Shown here piece after piece: positions 1 to 9,036 of a stretch of DNA of 51,685 nucleotides. The stretch covers positions 1-51,685 of the forward strand of contig CAMLLO010000031.1 in the NCBI GenBank assembly GCA_946480915.1, read 5' to 3'. The DNA is from an uncultured Sphingobacteriaceae bacterium. Lineage in GTDB: Bacteria; Bacteroidota; Bacteroidia; Sphingobacteriales; Sphingobacteriaceae. A program made the position numbers and the translations under genes. Each line of letters opens with the position of its first letter. Position 1 is the first letter of the stretch. The notes under the pieces were generated by a model. That model was not told the origin of the DNA. It searched no databases and saw only the letters and a list, made by a program, of their open reading frames with translations.

Positions 1-1892
1 GTATCGGTGGCAGGGGACTTGATCCTAACCGGACATCGAATTTTAATGTGAGGCAAAATGGCTACGACATTAGTGCCGATGCCTTAGGTTATCCCGAAAG
101 CTATTATACGCCTCCGATCGAAGCGGTAGGGCAAATTCAAATTGTACGGGGAGCGGCATCTTTACAGTATGGAACTCAATTCGGCGGACTAATCAATTTT
201 ATAATCAGAAAGCCGGTTACGGATAAAAAGCTTGAGCTAACGGCCCGTCAAAGCGTGGGCTCGTATGGCTTTTATAATGCTTTCACAAGTGCAAGTGGAA
301 CAGTGAATAAACTTAGCTATTACAGCTATTTTCAATATAAAAAGGGGAATGGCTGGAGACCCAATTCTGATTTTGATAGCTATACCGGCTATGCGAATGT
401 AAATTATCAGCTAACCGAAAAAACAAAAGCCGGTATCGATTTTACCCATATGGATTACCTGGCTCATCAGCCGGGTGGTTTGACCGATGAGATGTTTGCA
501 GAAGATCCCTTGCAAAGCAACAGGGAACGCAACTGGTTTAAAGTTAACTGGAATCTCTTTGCGTTGAATATCGATCACAAATTCAACACTCAAAACGAAT
601 TTAACCTGCGTGTGTTCGGCTTGTCGGCCTCCAGGTATACGGTAGGTTTCAGACCCAACCGAGTGGCGAATCCTGATGATAATAGTGAGAGAGATTTGAT
701 TAAAGGAGATTTTGAAAATTGGGGTGCTGAAGCACGATACCTTAAAAGATATTCGATAAAGAACGTTAATTCCATTCTCTTGGTCGGAAGCCGCTATTAT
801 CATGGTTTTAATCATAGTGTGCAGGGATTTGGCAGTAAGGGAAGGGATGCAGATTTCAACTACCTCAATCCGGAGGAGCTGACATTAAACGATTATAGAT
901 TTCCAAACAGAAATGTATCACTCTTTGCGGAAAATATTTTTTGGTTGAGTCCGAAATTTTCACTTGTGCCGGGTTTGAGATATGAGATTATTAATACTAA
1001 AGCTAACGGTTTCTATGCTGCAAGAAAACCCTCGCTCGATGAGAGCAGCATTGAATTAGGTGCCAAAACTCAGGAGCACCGTCAAAGCAAACGAAATTTT
1101 TTAATAGCTGGGCTCGGTGTAAGTTATAAACCCAGCAACAGAGTAAATATTTACGGAAATCTTTCTCAGAATTATCGTTCAATTACATTTAGTGATATAC
1201 GGATTGCTAATCCTTCCGCTGTTATCGATCCGAATATGACGGATGAGAAAGGGTATTCATTGGATTTAGGAATCAGGAGCGAAGGCAGATCCTTTTATAG
1301 CTATGATGTGAGTGCTTTTTATCTCAATTATAATAACAGGATAGGAGAATACCAGATAAGTCAAGGATCGATGGTTCTCAGGAAACGGACAAATATCGGA
1401 CAGGCTGTAATTACCGGCATTGAGTCGTATGCTGAAGCTGATCTGTTAAAAATTATGCATCCGCCAACTAAATTCAGTGGCGTGTTCTTTGCAAATGCTG
1501 CCTTTATAAAATCAGAATACAAGGAAAGCGTAGATCAAAGTATCGAAGGGAATGAAGTCGAATTTGTTCCCGGTTTAAATTTGAAAGGCGGACTTAGGCT
1601 TGGATATAAAAAGATGAAAGCTTCCTTTCAATACAGTTATATTTCCGACCAGTTTTCTGATGCTACCAATGCGATTGATGGAGGTTTTGCAGGGATTGTT
1701 GGTCTTATTCCTTCTTATTCCATTATGGACGCAGGAATTTCCTATGAATTTAAGAGATTCAGAATAGAGGGCAATGTTAATAATTTAATGAACCAGTATT
1801 ATTTTACCCGCCGGGCTACAGGTTACCCCGGACCCGGAATTATTCCGTCGGACAATCGTACGTTTTATTTGACTTTGCAGGTTAAGTTATAA
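1..1892 (+). CDS. TonB-dependent receptor, FecA-like (5' end missing)
   Basis: Outer-membrane TonB-dependent receptor for active uptake of a ferric chelate or similar ligand. The left edge cuts it: the frame is open from base 3 and reads through, so the GTG at 48 is internal. The visible part starts inside the plug (IGGRGLDPN, then QIQIVRGAASLQYGTQFGG, the usual VRGPAS.LYG plug signature) and continues as a barrel of about 540 residues ending in NRTFYLTLQVKL, with the aromatic/hydrophobic terminal strand expected for Bam insertion. The spacing of GGRGLDPNRT and the LQYGTQFGGLINFI segment resembles FecA-type ferric dicitrate receptors, but the substrate is inferred from similarity only. A terminator-like inverted repeat follows. 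The regulator or sigma factor pair that often sits upstream is not visible. Confidence 0.9.
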   Translation, partial: IGGRGLDPNRTSNFNVRQNGYDISADALGYPESYYTPPIEAVGQIQIVRGAASLQYGTQFGGLINFIIRKPVTDKKLELTARQSVGSYGFYNAFTSASGTVNKLSYYSYFQYKKGNGWRPNSDFDSYTGYANVNYQLTEKTKAGIDFTHMDYLAHQPGGLTDEMFAEDPLQSNRERNWFKVNWNLFALNIDHKFNTQNEFNLRVFGLSASRYTVGFRPNRVANPDDNSERDLIKGDFENWGAEARYLKRYSIKNVNSILLVGSRYYHGFNHSVQGFGSKGRDADFNYLNPEELTLNDYRFPNRNVSLFAENIFWLSPKFSLVPGLRYEIINTKANGFYAARKPSLDESSIELGAKTQEHRQSKRNFLIAGLGVSYKPSNRVNIYGNLSQNYRSITFSDIRIANPSAVIDPNMTDEKGYSLDLGIRSEGRSFYSYDVSAFYLNYNNRIGEYQISQGSMVLRKRTNIGQAVITGIESYAEADLLKIMHPPTKFSGVFFANAAFIKSEYKESVDQSIEGNEVEFVPGLNLKGGLRLGYKKMKASFQYSYISDQFSDATNAIDGGFAGIVGLIPSYSIMDAGISYEFKRFRIEGNVNNLMNQYYFTRRATGYPGPGIIPSDNRTFYLTLQVKL

Positions 1893-1936
1893 CCTAACCT
1901 GGTTATTCTGAAATTATTTCAGTGCCTGGCAGGTGC

Positions 1937-1980
1937 GAGATGCTGAAACGCCAACCGCAGCCGGCATTTCAGCATAATAA
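1937..1980 (+). terminator. Inverted repeat after the TonB receptor, probable terminator
   Basis: ATGCTGAAA (1940-1948) is perfectly complementary to TTTCAGCAT (1967-1975); the interior has a further GCC/GGC pairing. It lies 50 bp after the receptor stop and before the convergent lipoprotein gene, so it may serve both. There is no strong T-run on the plus strand; on the minus strand A/T-rich sequence flanks the stem. Confidence 0.5.
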
Positions 1981-2020
1981 AAGTGATTGGGCAAACCAGT
2001 TTCAGGTATTCTCTTTAATC

Positions 2021-2941
2021 CTATATTTTAATGATAGAATGTGGCTCGTCCCAAACCGGGTTTACCGTTATTATGAATGTAGACGACACGTTCAAATTCC
2101 CTGTTAGAATGGTCTTCTTGTTTTGAAAGAAGGTTACATTATTGATCACTTTCTGAGTAACTAGCTCGTTTTGCGTATTGAAGCCTTTGATGGTGATCAA
2201 TTGCGGACGAGTAACGTTAAAAACGTGCATTAAAAACTTTTTGTTCGGTTGGCCACGGTCGCTGTCGGTGACAGTAAACTCTTTTGTTTTAATCAGTGTT
2301 GAACTTCTTACGCCAGTGTTTACCTGATACGTATTCTGATCATACTCAACAGAAATAGTGATTTTGGCAACCTCTGCCGGTACACCCGCTTCTAAATTCA
2401 ATTCAAGGGCACCAACTATTCTGTCTAATCGCACGGTTTCGATGAAAGGATCGGTTCCAACCGTTATACTTATTTTTTTCAGAAAGGTATCTTCCCATGC
2501 TCTGCTGATCCGTTGCACGCGGACGTCATTCACCCAGTCGAACCCCGGGTCGTGCCCAAAAATTAAAGCGGATGCCAGAGAATTGTACTGGTAGCCGATA
2601 ACATCCTTTGAGGCAACAAAGAGTACGGTGTAATTGCCCGGTTCTAACCTGTCGGTAATTGTGCCGAATGTAGGAGAACTTGATGTTTGATCTTTAGAGC
2701 TAACTAAGGTTCCGGAAGAGTTATAAACTCGGTAGATTAAATAATCTGCGTAGTTTTTTAAGGTATCTCCAATATCCGAAATGGAGCTGCCGGATTTGCC
2801 CATCGGTACTACGGTTTGACTAAAGTCAGCAACAGTGAAAGTGGTTTGTGTTTTTGGAGATTCAGGTGTAGCATGCTGGCTTTTTTTGCACGCAGAAGTT
2901 AGTGCTACACAAATAGCAAGGGTACATAATAAGGTTTTCAT
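2021..2941 (-). CDS. Fimbrillin/Mfa2-like cell-surface lipoprotein
   Basis: Predicted lipoprotein of 306 residues. The chosen ATG at 2941 gives a clean type II signal peptide (MKTLLCTLAICVALTSACKK, lipobox Cys near residue 18); a longer open frame upstream adds residues that would bury the signal. The body is rich in beta strands. Features such as LEPGNYTVLFVASKD, RIVGALELNLEAGVP and NKKTILTGNL followed by a C-terminal F.I.V...W resemble Bacteroidota FimB/Mfa2-type fimbrial subunits and fimbrillin-like adhesins. That assignment rests on pattern resemblance; no other fimbrial gene is adjacent. It is convergent with the TonB receptor and lies downstream of, and co-oriented with, the SNF2 helicase. 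Confidence 0.6.
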   Translation of the reverse strand: MKTLLCTLAICVALTSACKKSQHATPESPKTQTTFTVADFSQTVVPMGKSGSSISDIGDTLKNYADYLIYRVYNSSGTLVSSKDQTSSSPTFGTITDRLEPGNYTVLFVASKDVIGYQYNSLASALIFGHDPGFDWVNDVRVQRISRAWEDTFLKKISITVGTDPFIETVRLDRIVGALELNLEAGVPAEVAKITISVEYDQNTYQVNTGVRSSTLIKTKEFTVTDSDRGQPNKKFLMHVFNVTRPQLITIKGFNTQNELVTQKVINNVTFFQNKKTILTGNLNVSSTFIITVNPVWDEPHSIIKI

Positions 2942-3111
2942 AGATAAGATTTTTGGTAAATGTATTAGGATAACTAACAGGTTTTCAATCGGTTTTAAGG
3001 AAAAATACAAAAAGGAGAGTTTGTTTTTTACTTAGAAAAGTGTGGGAGGTTCTATTAAGACATTAAGGAGCTCGATTGAGTAGTAAACTCCTTCCTGGAG
3101 AATTTTAGATT

Positions 3112-6100
3112 TTAATTTATGGGAGTTTCCTGTTTACTTAATAAAGCTAACAAACTGTCTTTGGTAAATGACTTTCCAATTTCTGCTTCTGTGTTGATCA
3201 AATCATTAAACAGGTCCGTTTTACTTGCCTGCATATTCATGATCTTTTCTTCTATCGTTCCGGTGCAGATTAATCGTACTGCCACAACATTCTTTTTCTG
3301 TCCGATACGATAAATCCGGTCGATCGCCTGGTTTTCTACGGCAGGGTTCCACCAAGGGTCTACCAGGTAAACATAATCGGCCTGAGTTAAATTTAATCCT
3401 GTGCCGCCCGCTTTTAGACTGATGAGGAAAACACGCTTTTGGGGATCGTTCTGGAACTCTGTAACCACCTGATTCCTGTTCTTTGTGCTGCCTGTAAGGT
3501 AAGAGAACTGGATGCCTTTTTCTTGTAGTTCTTTCTTTATCAGATCTAACATGGAAACAAATTGCGAAAAAATCAGGATTTTATGTTGAGCTGATTTACC
3601 TGAAATCTGCTCCATCAAGGTGTCAATCTTAGCAGACGCTTTTTCATTTATCTCATCATCATTAAGCAGCAAAGGCGAATTGCAGATTTGTCGCAATCGC
3701 GTTAAGCCTTTTAAAACATGAGCCGAACTTTTTGGGATCTCATCATTCGTTTTGCTGCAAATAAACTCTCTGAATTCTTTTTCAAAAGCGTCGTAAATTT
3801 TCTGCTGGGCGGTTCCCATTTCGCAGTACACAACCATTTCTGTTTTCTCCGGAAGCTCTTTTACAACCTGACTCTTCGTTCGCCGGAGTATAAATGGTTT
3901 GATTTTGTTTTGAAGTTCCCTGGCTCTTTTGCTTTCCTTAAATGTATCGATCGGAATCGAATAAATCTCTTTAAAGTATTGTTTGCTGCCTAGTAAACCC
4001 GGACAGGCAAAAGAAAGTTGTCCGTATAAATCGAAGGTGTTGTTTTCGATTGGGGTACCTGTAATAGCAATTTTGTTTCTTGATTTTAACAGACAGGCGG
4101 CCTTATATCTCTGCGAATCCGGATTTTTGATGTTCTGAGATTCGTCGAGGAAAATATAATTGAATTCATATTTCTTTAAAAAACGGATATCAGAAAGCAA
4201 TGTTCCGTAGGAGGTAAGAATCAACTCATAGTCCTTAAACAAATTCATATCGGCCGACCGCGCAGCTCCATATAAAGTATAGATCTTTAGCGATGGGGCG
4301 AACTTCTCAACTTCGGCTTGCCAGTTAAATATCAGCGAAGTTGGAACTACCAATAAATTAGTATTATGTGCTCTTTTGTTGCGTTGAGATAATATAAAGG
4401 CGATAATTTGAAGTGATTTTCCCAAACCCATGTCATCCGCAAGGCAGCCTCCGAGATTGAAATCGTCTAAAAAGTTGAGCCAGTTTAGTCCCTGCTTTTG
4501 ATAATCGCGGAGGGTGGCGTTCAGTTCTGCGGGGATAACTACATTCTCAATAGATTCAAAATTATAGAGCTTATCATTCAGCAGGGTCAATTCTTTTTTC
4601 ACTTGACTATCAATTGTGTCATCTTCAAACATCTGAGTCAGGACATTGAAATTGCTTTTAGCAATCTTTAAACTGTCGTCTTCAATTTCTCCTGTGCTGA
4701 AATACTCTGCAAATTTTTCAATCCACTCTCGTGGGAGAATGCCCAATGTTCCATCGTCAAGCGAAATGTATTTGCTTTTATTGCGAATAGCTTTGTTGAT
4801 TTGAGATAAAGCCGCTTTTTTCTTTCCATAGCGCACATCAATATCCGCATTGAACCAGTCTATTCCGCTTAATAAACGCACGGTGATCTTTGCCGGATTC
4901 GGGTTAAGCTTATTCTCTTTTAATTTATTGAACCCTAAAATGCTAATGCCATGATTGCGCCACTCTTCGAAAGTCTTCAGAAACCAATCTTCATCTAAAA
5001 AATGCTTTTTATGCAAATAAAAATAGGGCAGGCCTTCCTCCATTTGCTCATCGAAATGCGGATGCTGCCTCAATATCAGAGCGGTGAAGTTTATTTCCGC
5101 TTCCTTGTCGCGGTTGATCCTGAAGCCCGTTTTTATTCCTTTGGGATAGATCTGCTTTTTGCTGAGTATTGAAATCTCGTTAGAGCCATATTTCATAACC
5201 GGATCGAGTTCAACAAACGGATCGGAATCTTTCAGATAGATCATTCGTTGCACAGGCTGATCTAATTTGTTTTCTACAATCTGCTGAGCTGTAGCAGGCG
5301 GCAAATACGTGTAATTAATCTCGGTATCGTTTTCAAGTTTTGCCAAAACACTTTCTCTGAACTCCTCGTATTTCGAATGATGTATCAGAAGCTGGTTGTT
5401 GTGTTCCTTAAAAAATTCGATCGTGTTAAGCAGTTTTATGTTTCCGGCTAAATGAATAGTGTTGTTTATCTCTAAAAAATACTCGTATTTAATGCTTATT
5501 TCAGCAAGGGAATACTTGATGTTTTGAATATCGATAACGGCATTTACTTCATAAAACACTTCTTTTTTTACCACCGAAAGTTCAAGGTTGTGAACGGTAT
5601 TGCCGGGAATCAAAGGAACTAAAGAAGCCGCTACGACATTCTCCGCTGTTTCTGCCGAATGTTTATATAGTTTCAATCCAAAAGGATTTTTAAGGACCGC
5701 TTTTAGTCCTTCTATCGCTGTCGCGGATCTCTCCTTAGCCGTTGTGCTTTGAAATTGCTTAATTCCGAAATAAAATTTTGATTCAGCAGGATTTTCCGTA
5801 TCCCAGATTTTTTCCGAAACATCAATTCCAGTTAATGGATTTTTAGGTTTGCCGCTCTGCGTGGTGTCCGATTCGAAAAGTTCCAACTGTAAATGCCTGT
5901 AATATTTATGCTGTTTAAATACAATAAATGTTTCTTTGCCGGGATGCTGACTTTGTTTAGCTACACGCGCTGTTTGGATGAGTTTCTCTGCGGGCTGGTA
6001 AGAATCGGTTTTCGACATCGGAAATAAGCTGGCCGATACAGGTTTTATATTAGTTGTTTTGTTACCGTAGTTTAGCGTAAAATATTCTTCCAGATTTTGC

Positions 6101-6504
6101 TCATTCTGCAACCCATATGGCTCAGCAAATTTTTTTATTTTATCGGTTCTTAATGCCTCGTCAAAAAAGATACATAATTCGGGACGTTTAAAAATGTTGT
6201 ATAGTGCCCGAGATTGGTGAGGACATAATTTATTGCTTACCCAATGGCAGGGGCAGGAGAGAAGCAAGCTGTCGTTCTGCAATATTACCCAGGTTGATAT
6301 AACGCGAATGTTATCCGGAACAATGAATAACGCGGAATTGATCTCGATACTTTCAAGATTCAAATCCAGAAAGCCTTTTTCATCAGGATGAAAGCTCTGG
6401 GCGCTATGCGCCTGGATAAATACTTCGTTTAACCTCGCAAAACTAAAGTTCGGAATGGAATAATTGTAATTGCGGGAATTTTCAGGAAGAGCACTTATCT
6501 CCAT
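3112..6504 (-). CDS. SWIM zinc-finger SNF2-family DNA helicase/translocase
   Basis: A 1130-residue Swi2/Snf2 ATPase that would translocate on double-stranded DNA and remodel protein-DNA complexes. The N-terminus carries a SWIM-type zinc finger, CxC..CxH (CPCHWVSNKLCPHQ, about residues 84-97). A long linker domain typical of bacterial SWIM/SNF2 proteins follows. The C-terminal half has the helicase motifs: DDMGLGKS (motif I), LDESQNIKN (a DEAH-like motif II with DESQ), ITGTPIENN (III), LKAGGTGLNL (V) and QAIDRIYRIGQ (VI). The open frame begins at a TTG three codons earlier, but the ATG at 6504 is the more likely start. It stands alone between the lipoprotein and a divergent TonB receptor. Its cellular role in Bacteroidota is not established; transcription recycling or repair are family-level guesses. 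Confidence 0.93.
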   Translation of the reverse strand: MEISALPENSRNYNYSIPNFSFARLNEVFIQAHSAQSFHPDEKGFLDLNLESIEINSALFIVPDNIRVISTWVILQNDSLLLSCPCHWVSNKLCPHQSRALYNIFKRPELCIFFDEALRTDKIKKFAEPYGLQNEQNLEEYFTLNYGNKTTNIKPVSASLFPMSKTDSYQPAEKLIQTARVAKQSQHPGKETFIVFKQHKYYRHLQLELFESDTTQSGKPKNPLTGIDVSEKIWDTENPAESKFYFGIKQFQSTTAKERSATAIEGLKAVLKNPFGLKLYKHSAETAENVVAASLVPLIPGNTVHNLELSVVKKEVFYEVNAVIDIQNIKYSLAEISIKYEYFLEINNTIHLAGNIKLLNTIEFFKEHNNQLLIHHSKYEEFRESVLAKLENDTEINYTYLPPATAQQIVENKLDQPVQRMIYLKDSDPFVELDPVMKYGSNEISILSKKQIYPKGIKTGFRINRDKEAEINFTALILRQHPHFDEQMEEGLPYFYLHKKHFLDEDWFLKTFEEWRNHGISILGFNKLKENKLNPNPAKITVRLLSGIDWFNADIDVRYGKKKAALSQINKAIRNKSKYISLDDGTLGILPREWIEKFAEYFSTGEIEDDSLKIAKSNFNVLTQMFEDDTIDSQVKKELTLLNDKLYNFESIENVVIPAELNATLRDYQKQGLNWLNFLDDFNLGGCLADDMGLGKSLQIIAFILSQRNKRAHNTNLLVVPTSLIFNWQAEVEKFAPSLKIYTLYGAARSADMNLFKDYELILTSYGTLLSDIRFLKKYEFNYIFLDESQNIKNPDSQRYKAACLLKSRNKIAITGTPIENNTFDLYGQLSFACPGLLGSKQYFKEIYSIPIDTFKESKRARELQNKIKPFILRRTKSQVVKELPEKTEMVVYCEMGTAQQKIYDAFEKEFREFICSKTNDEIPKSSAHVLKGLTRLRQICNSPLLLNDDEINEKASAKIDTLMEQISGKSAQHKILIFSQFVSMLDLIKKELQEKGIQFSYLTGSTKNRNQVVTEFQNDPQKRVFLISLKAGGTGLNLTQADYVYLVDPWWNPAVENQAIDRIYRIGQKKNVVAVRLICTGTIEEKIMNMQASKTDLFNDLINTEAEIGKSFTKDSLLALLSKQETPIN

Positions 6505-6670
6505 ATTGTTCAAATATGCACCAGCAATTTGAGATTAAGGAATAAAAATTAAATAATGATGATGAGATGAGGCGGGTAACGAATAACTGTTTTCTAGCTC
6601 CTGTTAATGTCGATCAGTCACAAAGAAGCTAGCTCAGCCCCTTTTTTTAAGCATTCCAGGTTTCATTCTC

Positions 6671-6678
6671 TATCTTTG
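6671..6678 (+). promoter_or_regulatory. Candidate -7 element TATCTTTG
   Basis: TATCTTTG matches the Bacteroidota -7 consensus TAnnTTTG and lies about 105 bp upstream of the metal-block TonB receptor. The expected -33 region is a T-run without a clear TTG, so this is a moderate match. Confidence 0.35.
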
Positions 6679-6783
6679 GCAAATGGAACTTTCTGTGGTT
6701 TTCATCAAAAGAAATTTCTTTAAATGAAACTTACAAGTTTATTAAACACAAGCCGATATTAATATTTGCATGATCTATCTCAC

Positions 6784-8967
6784 ATGTTTTCAATGAACAA
6801 ACTTTATATATTCTTTGTCGCCCTTATATTTTCATCATCCGCCTTTGCACAAAACAGTTTCACAGCCATTGTCAAAGATTCAAAATCTTTAGAGCCGATA
6901 ATTGGCGCAACAGTGATTTTTACCGATATAAAGCAGAGTTCCGTTACCGACGCTGAGGGCCGCGTAAGTATACCTAATGTACAAGATGGAAGACATATTC
7001 TTGAAATTCGGTATTTAGGATATCAAACCAAGCGAGATACTATCATTTTTCCTTTATCATCTAATATCCAGCCGACCTACCTTTTAGAAAGTACCGAAAA
7101 CGAAGAATTAGACGAGGTAGTGATTTCATCTACCCGGAGTACTCGCACGATTGCAAATATACCCACACGTATGGAGGTAATTGCCGGGGAAGAGTTGGAC
7201 GAAAAGGGCAATATGAAGCCGGGTGATATCCGCATGATCCTCAATGAAAGTACTGGCATTCAAACACAGCAAACTTCTGCAACCAGTGCAAACGCTTCTA
7301 TCCGGATTCAAGGCTTAGATGGACGCTATACACAAATTCTTAAAGATGGTTTTCCTCTTTTTTCTGGAGCCGCCAGCGGTTTAGGCTTGTTACAAACACC
7401 CCCACTGGATTTAAAACAGGTCGAAGTGATTAAAGGATCTGCCTCAACGCTTTATGGTGGAGGGGCGATCGCAGGCTTGGTGAACCTTATTAGTAAAACA
7501 CCTGGAAAAGAACGGGAGCTTAATTTTCATTTAAATGGAACTTCGGCAGGTGGCTTAGACTTAAACGGGTTTTACGGACAACAGTTTAATAAAGCAGGTC
7601 TTACGGTATTTGCTTCCCGAAACAGCAATAAAGCTTATGCGCCAGGTTCGGTCGACTTTACTGCTATCCCAGAATTTGAACGTTTTACACTGAATCCCAA
7701 ACTCTTTCTCAACTTTAATGAAAGATCTTCCCTGATTTTTGGGATTAACAGCAGCTTTGAGAACAGAACCGGAGGTGATCTTCATTATATCAAGGGAACC
7801 GGGGACGATACGCACAGCTTTTTTGAGCGAAATAATTCTGACCGATTGTCCAGTCAGTTTTCTTTCAAACACAAGATTGGTGAAAAGTCTGAAATGAATA
7901 TCCGCAATAGCGTAAGCTATTTTAACAGGAAAATTTCCGGGCCTGCTTATGTATTCGATGGTACACAGTATGGAACGTTCAGCGAAGCGAACTTTGCAAC
8001 TCAGAATGAAAATACCGAATGGGTAGCAGGTTTGAATTTATGGACCGACGAGTTTAAAGAGAATCTGTTGACCAGTGTTCCGCTAAGGGATTATAATCAA
8101 ACAACAGCAGGTGCTTTTATTCAGAATAATATTCATGCCGCCGATTGGCTGGAACTGGAAACAGGACTGAGAGGGGATTATGTGGTGGACTATGGCTTTG
8201 CGCTACTCCCACGTATTTCGGCTTTGATTAAGATCAATCACAAATTAAATTCGCGGATTGGCGGAGGTTTGGGCTATAAGGCTCCAACCATTTTCACAGA
8301 GGAAAGCGAACGTATTCAGTATCAAAACGTTCTTCCGGTTACTTCTGATATTAATAAATTAGAACGCAGCTATGGGTTGAACTGGGATGTTAATTATCGA
8401 ACAGCGATAAGCGATCAGGTGACTTTCAGCATCAACCATTTGTTCTTCTACACATTTTTAAACAATCCATTAACAATGGAGCAGGCTGGGGGAAATCAAT
8501 ATCGCTTTGTTAATCTGCCGGGTCATATAGACAGCAAAGGCATGGAAACCAATGTTAAGCTCTCTTACGAGGATTTTAAACTATTTGTCGGCTATAGCTT
8601 TACAGATACTAAAATTCATAACGAAGGAATGTTGACGGAAAATCCATTGACTGCAAAACATCGCCTTAATAATGTTCTGATGTATGAGGTGGAAGAAAAA
8701 TGGAAGCTGGGTGCAGAGGCTTATTACTACGGTAAGCAAAGGTTAAATGATGCCAGTACCGGTAAGCCTTATTGGATTTTTGGTTTTATGGCAGAAAAGC
8801 TGTGGGAACGATTTTCATTGTACATCAATTTTGAAAACTTTACAGGTACCCGCCAGACACGTTTTGACACCATTTATACTGGTGATATTTCTAATCCTGT
8901 GTTCAGGGATATCTATGCACCGCTGGATGGTTTTGTAATTAATGGTGGCTTAAAATTAAGGTTGTGA
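6784..8967 (+). CDS. TonB-dependent receptor with carboxypeptidase-regulatory domain
   Basis: Outer-membrane TonB-dependent receptor of 727 residues. In-frame ATGs at 6766, 6784 and 6793 are possible; the last two place a standard Sec signal peptide (NKLYIFFVALIFSSSAFAQ) at the N-terminus. The order is a CarboxypepD_reg-like beta domain (about residues 24-105, with SFTAIVKDSKSLEPIIGATV), a plug (IRIQGLDGRYTQILKDGFPL, VEVIKGSASTLYGGGAIAG) and a C-terminal barrel ending FVINGGLKLRL. It is followed 69 bp later by a CPC-type metal ATPase and lies at the head of the metal-handling block. Metal-chelate or siderophore-like uptake is therefore suggested, but that is inference from position; the ligand cannot be read from the sequence. 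Confidence 0.9.
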   Translation: MFSMNKLYIFFVALIFSSSAFAQNSFTAIVKDSKSLEPIIGATVIFTDIKQSSVTDAEGRVSIPNVQDGRHILEIRYLGYQTKRDTIIFPLSSNIQPTYLLESTENEELDEVVISSTRSTRTIANIPTRMEVIAGEELDEKGNMKPGDIRMILNESTGIQTQQTSATSANASIRIQGLDGRYTQILKDGFPLFSGAASGLGLLQTPPLDLKQVEVIKGSASTLYGGGAIAGLVNLISKTPGKERELNFHLNGTSAGGLDLNGFYGQQFNKAGLTVFASRNSNKAYAPGSVDFTAIPEFERFTLNPKLFLNFNERSSLIFGINSSFENRTGGDLHYIKGTGDDTHSFFERNNSDRLSSQFSFKHKIGEKSEMNIRNSVSYFNRKISGPAYVFDGTQYGTFSEANFATQNENTEWVAGLNLWTDEFKENLLTSVPLRDYNQTTAGAFIQNNIHAADWLELETGLRGDYVVDYGFALLPRISALIKINHKLNSRIGGGLGYKAPTIFTEESERIQYQNVLPVTSDINKLERSYGLNWDVNYRTAISDQVTFSINHLFFYTFLNNPLTMEQAGGNQYRFVNLPGHIDSKGMETNVKLSYEDFKLFVGYSFTDTKIHNEGMLTENPLTAKHRLNNVLMYEVEEKWKLGAEAYYYGKQRLNDASTGKPYWIFGFMAEKLWERFSLYINFENFTGTRQTRFDTIYTGDISNPVFRDIYAPLDGFVINGGLKLRL

Positions 8968-9036
8968 ATTCTTTGATGGCACTATAAAGAAATCTTTTTA
9001 TCTGTTTTCTCCTGTTTAAAACGTTAATTTTAGATT

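Noticed and set aside
48..50. GTG at 48 as the start of the first TonB receptor
   Set aside because: The frame is open to base 3 and encodes plug residues before it, so the gene is simply cut by the window edge.
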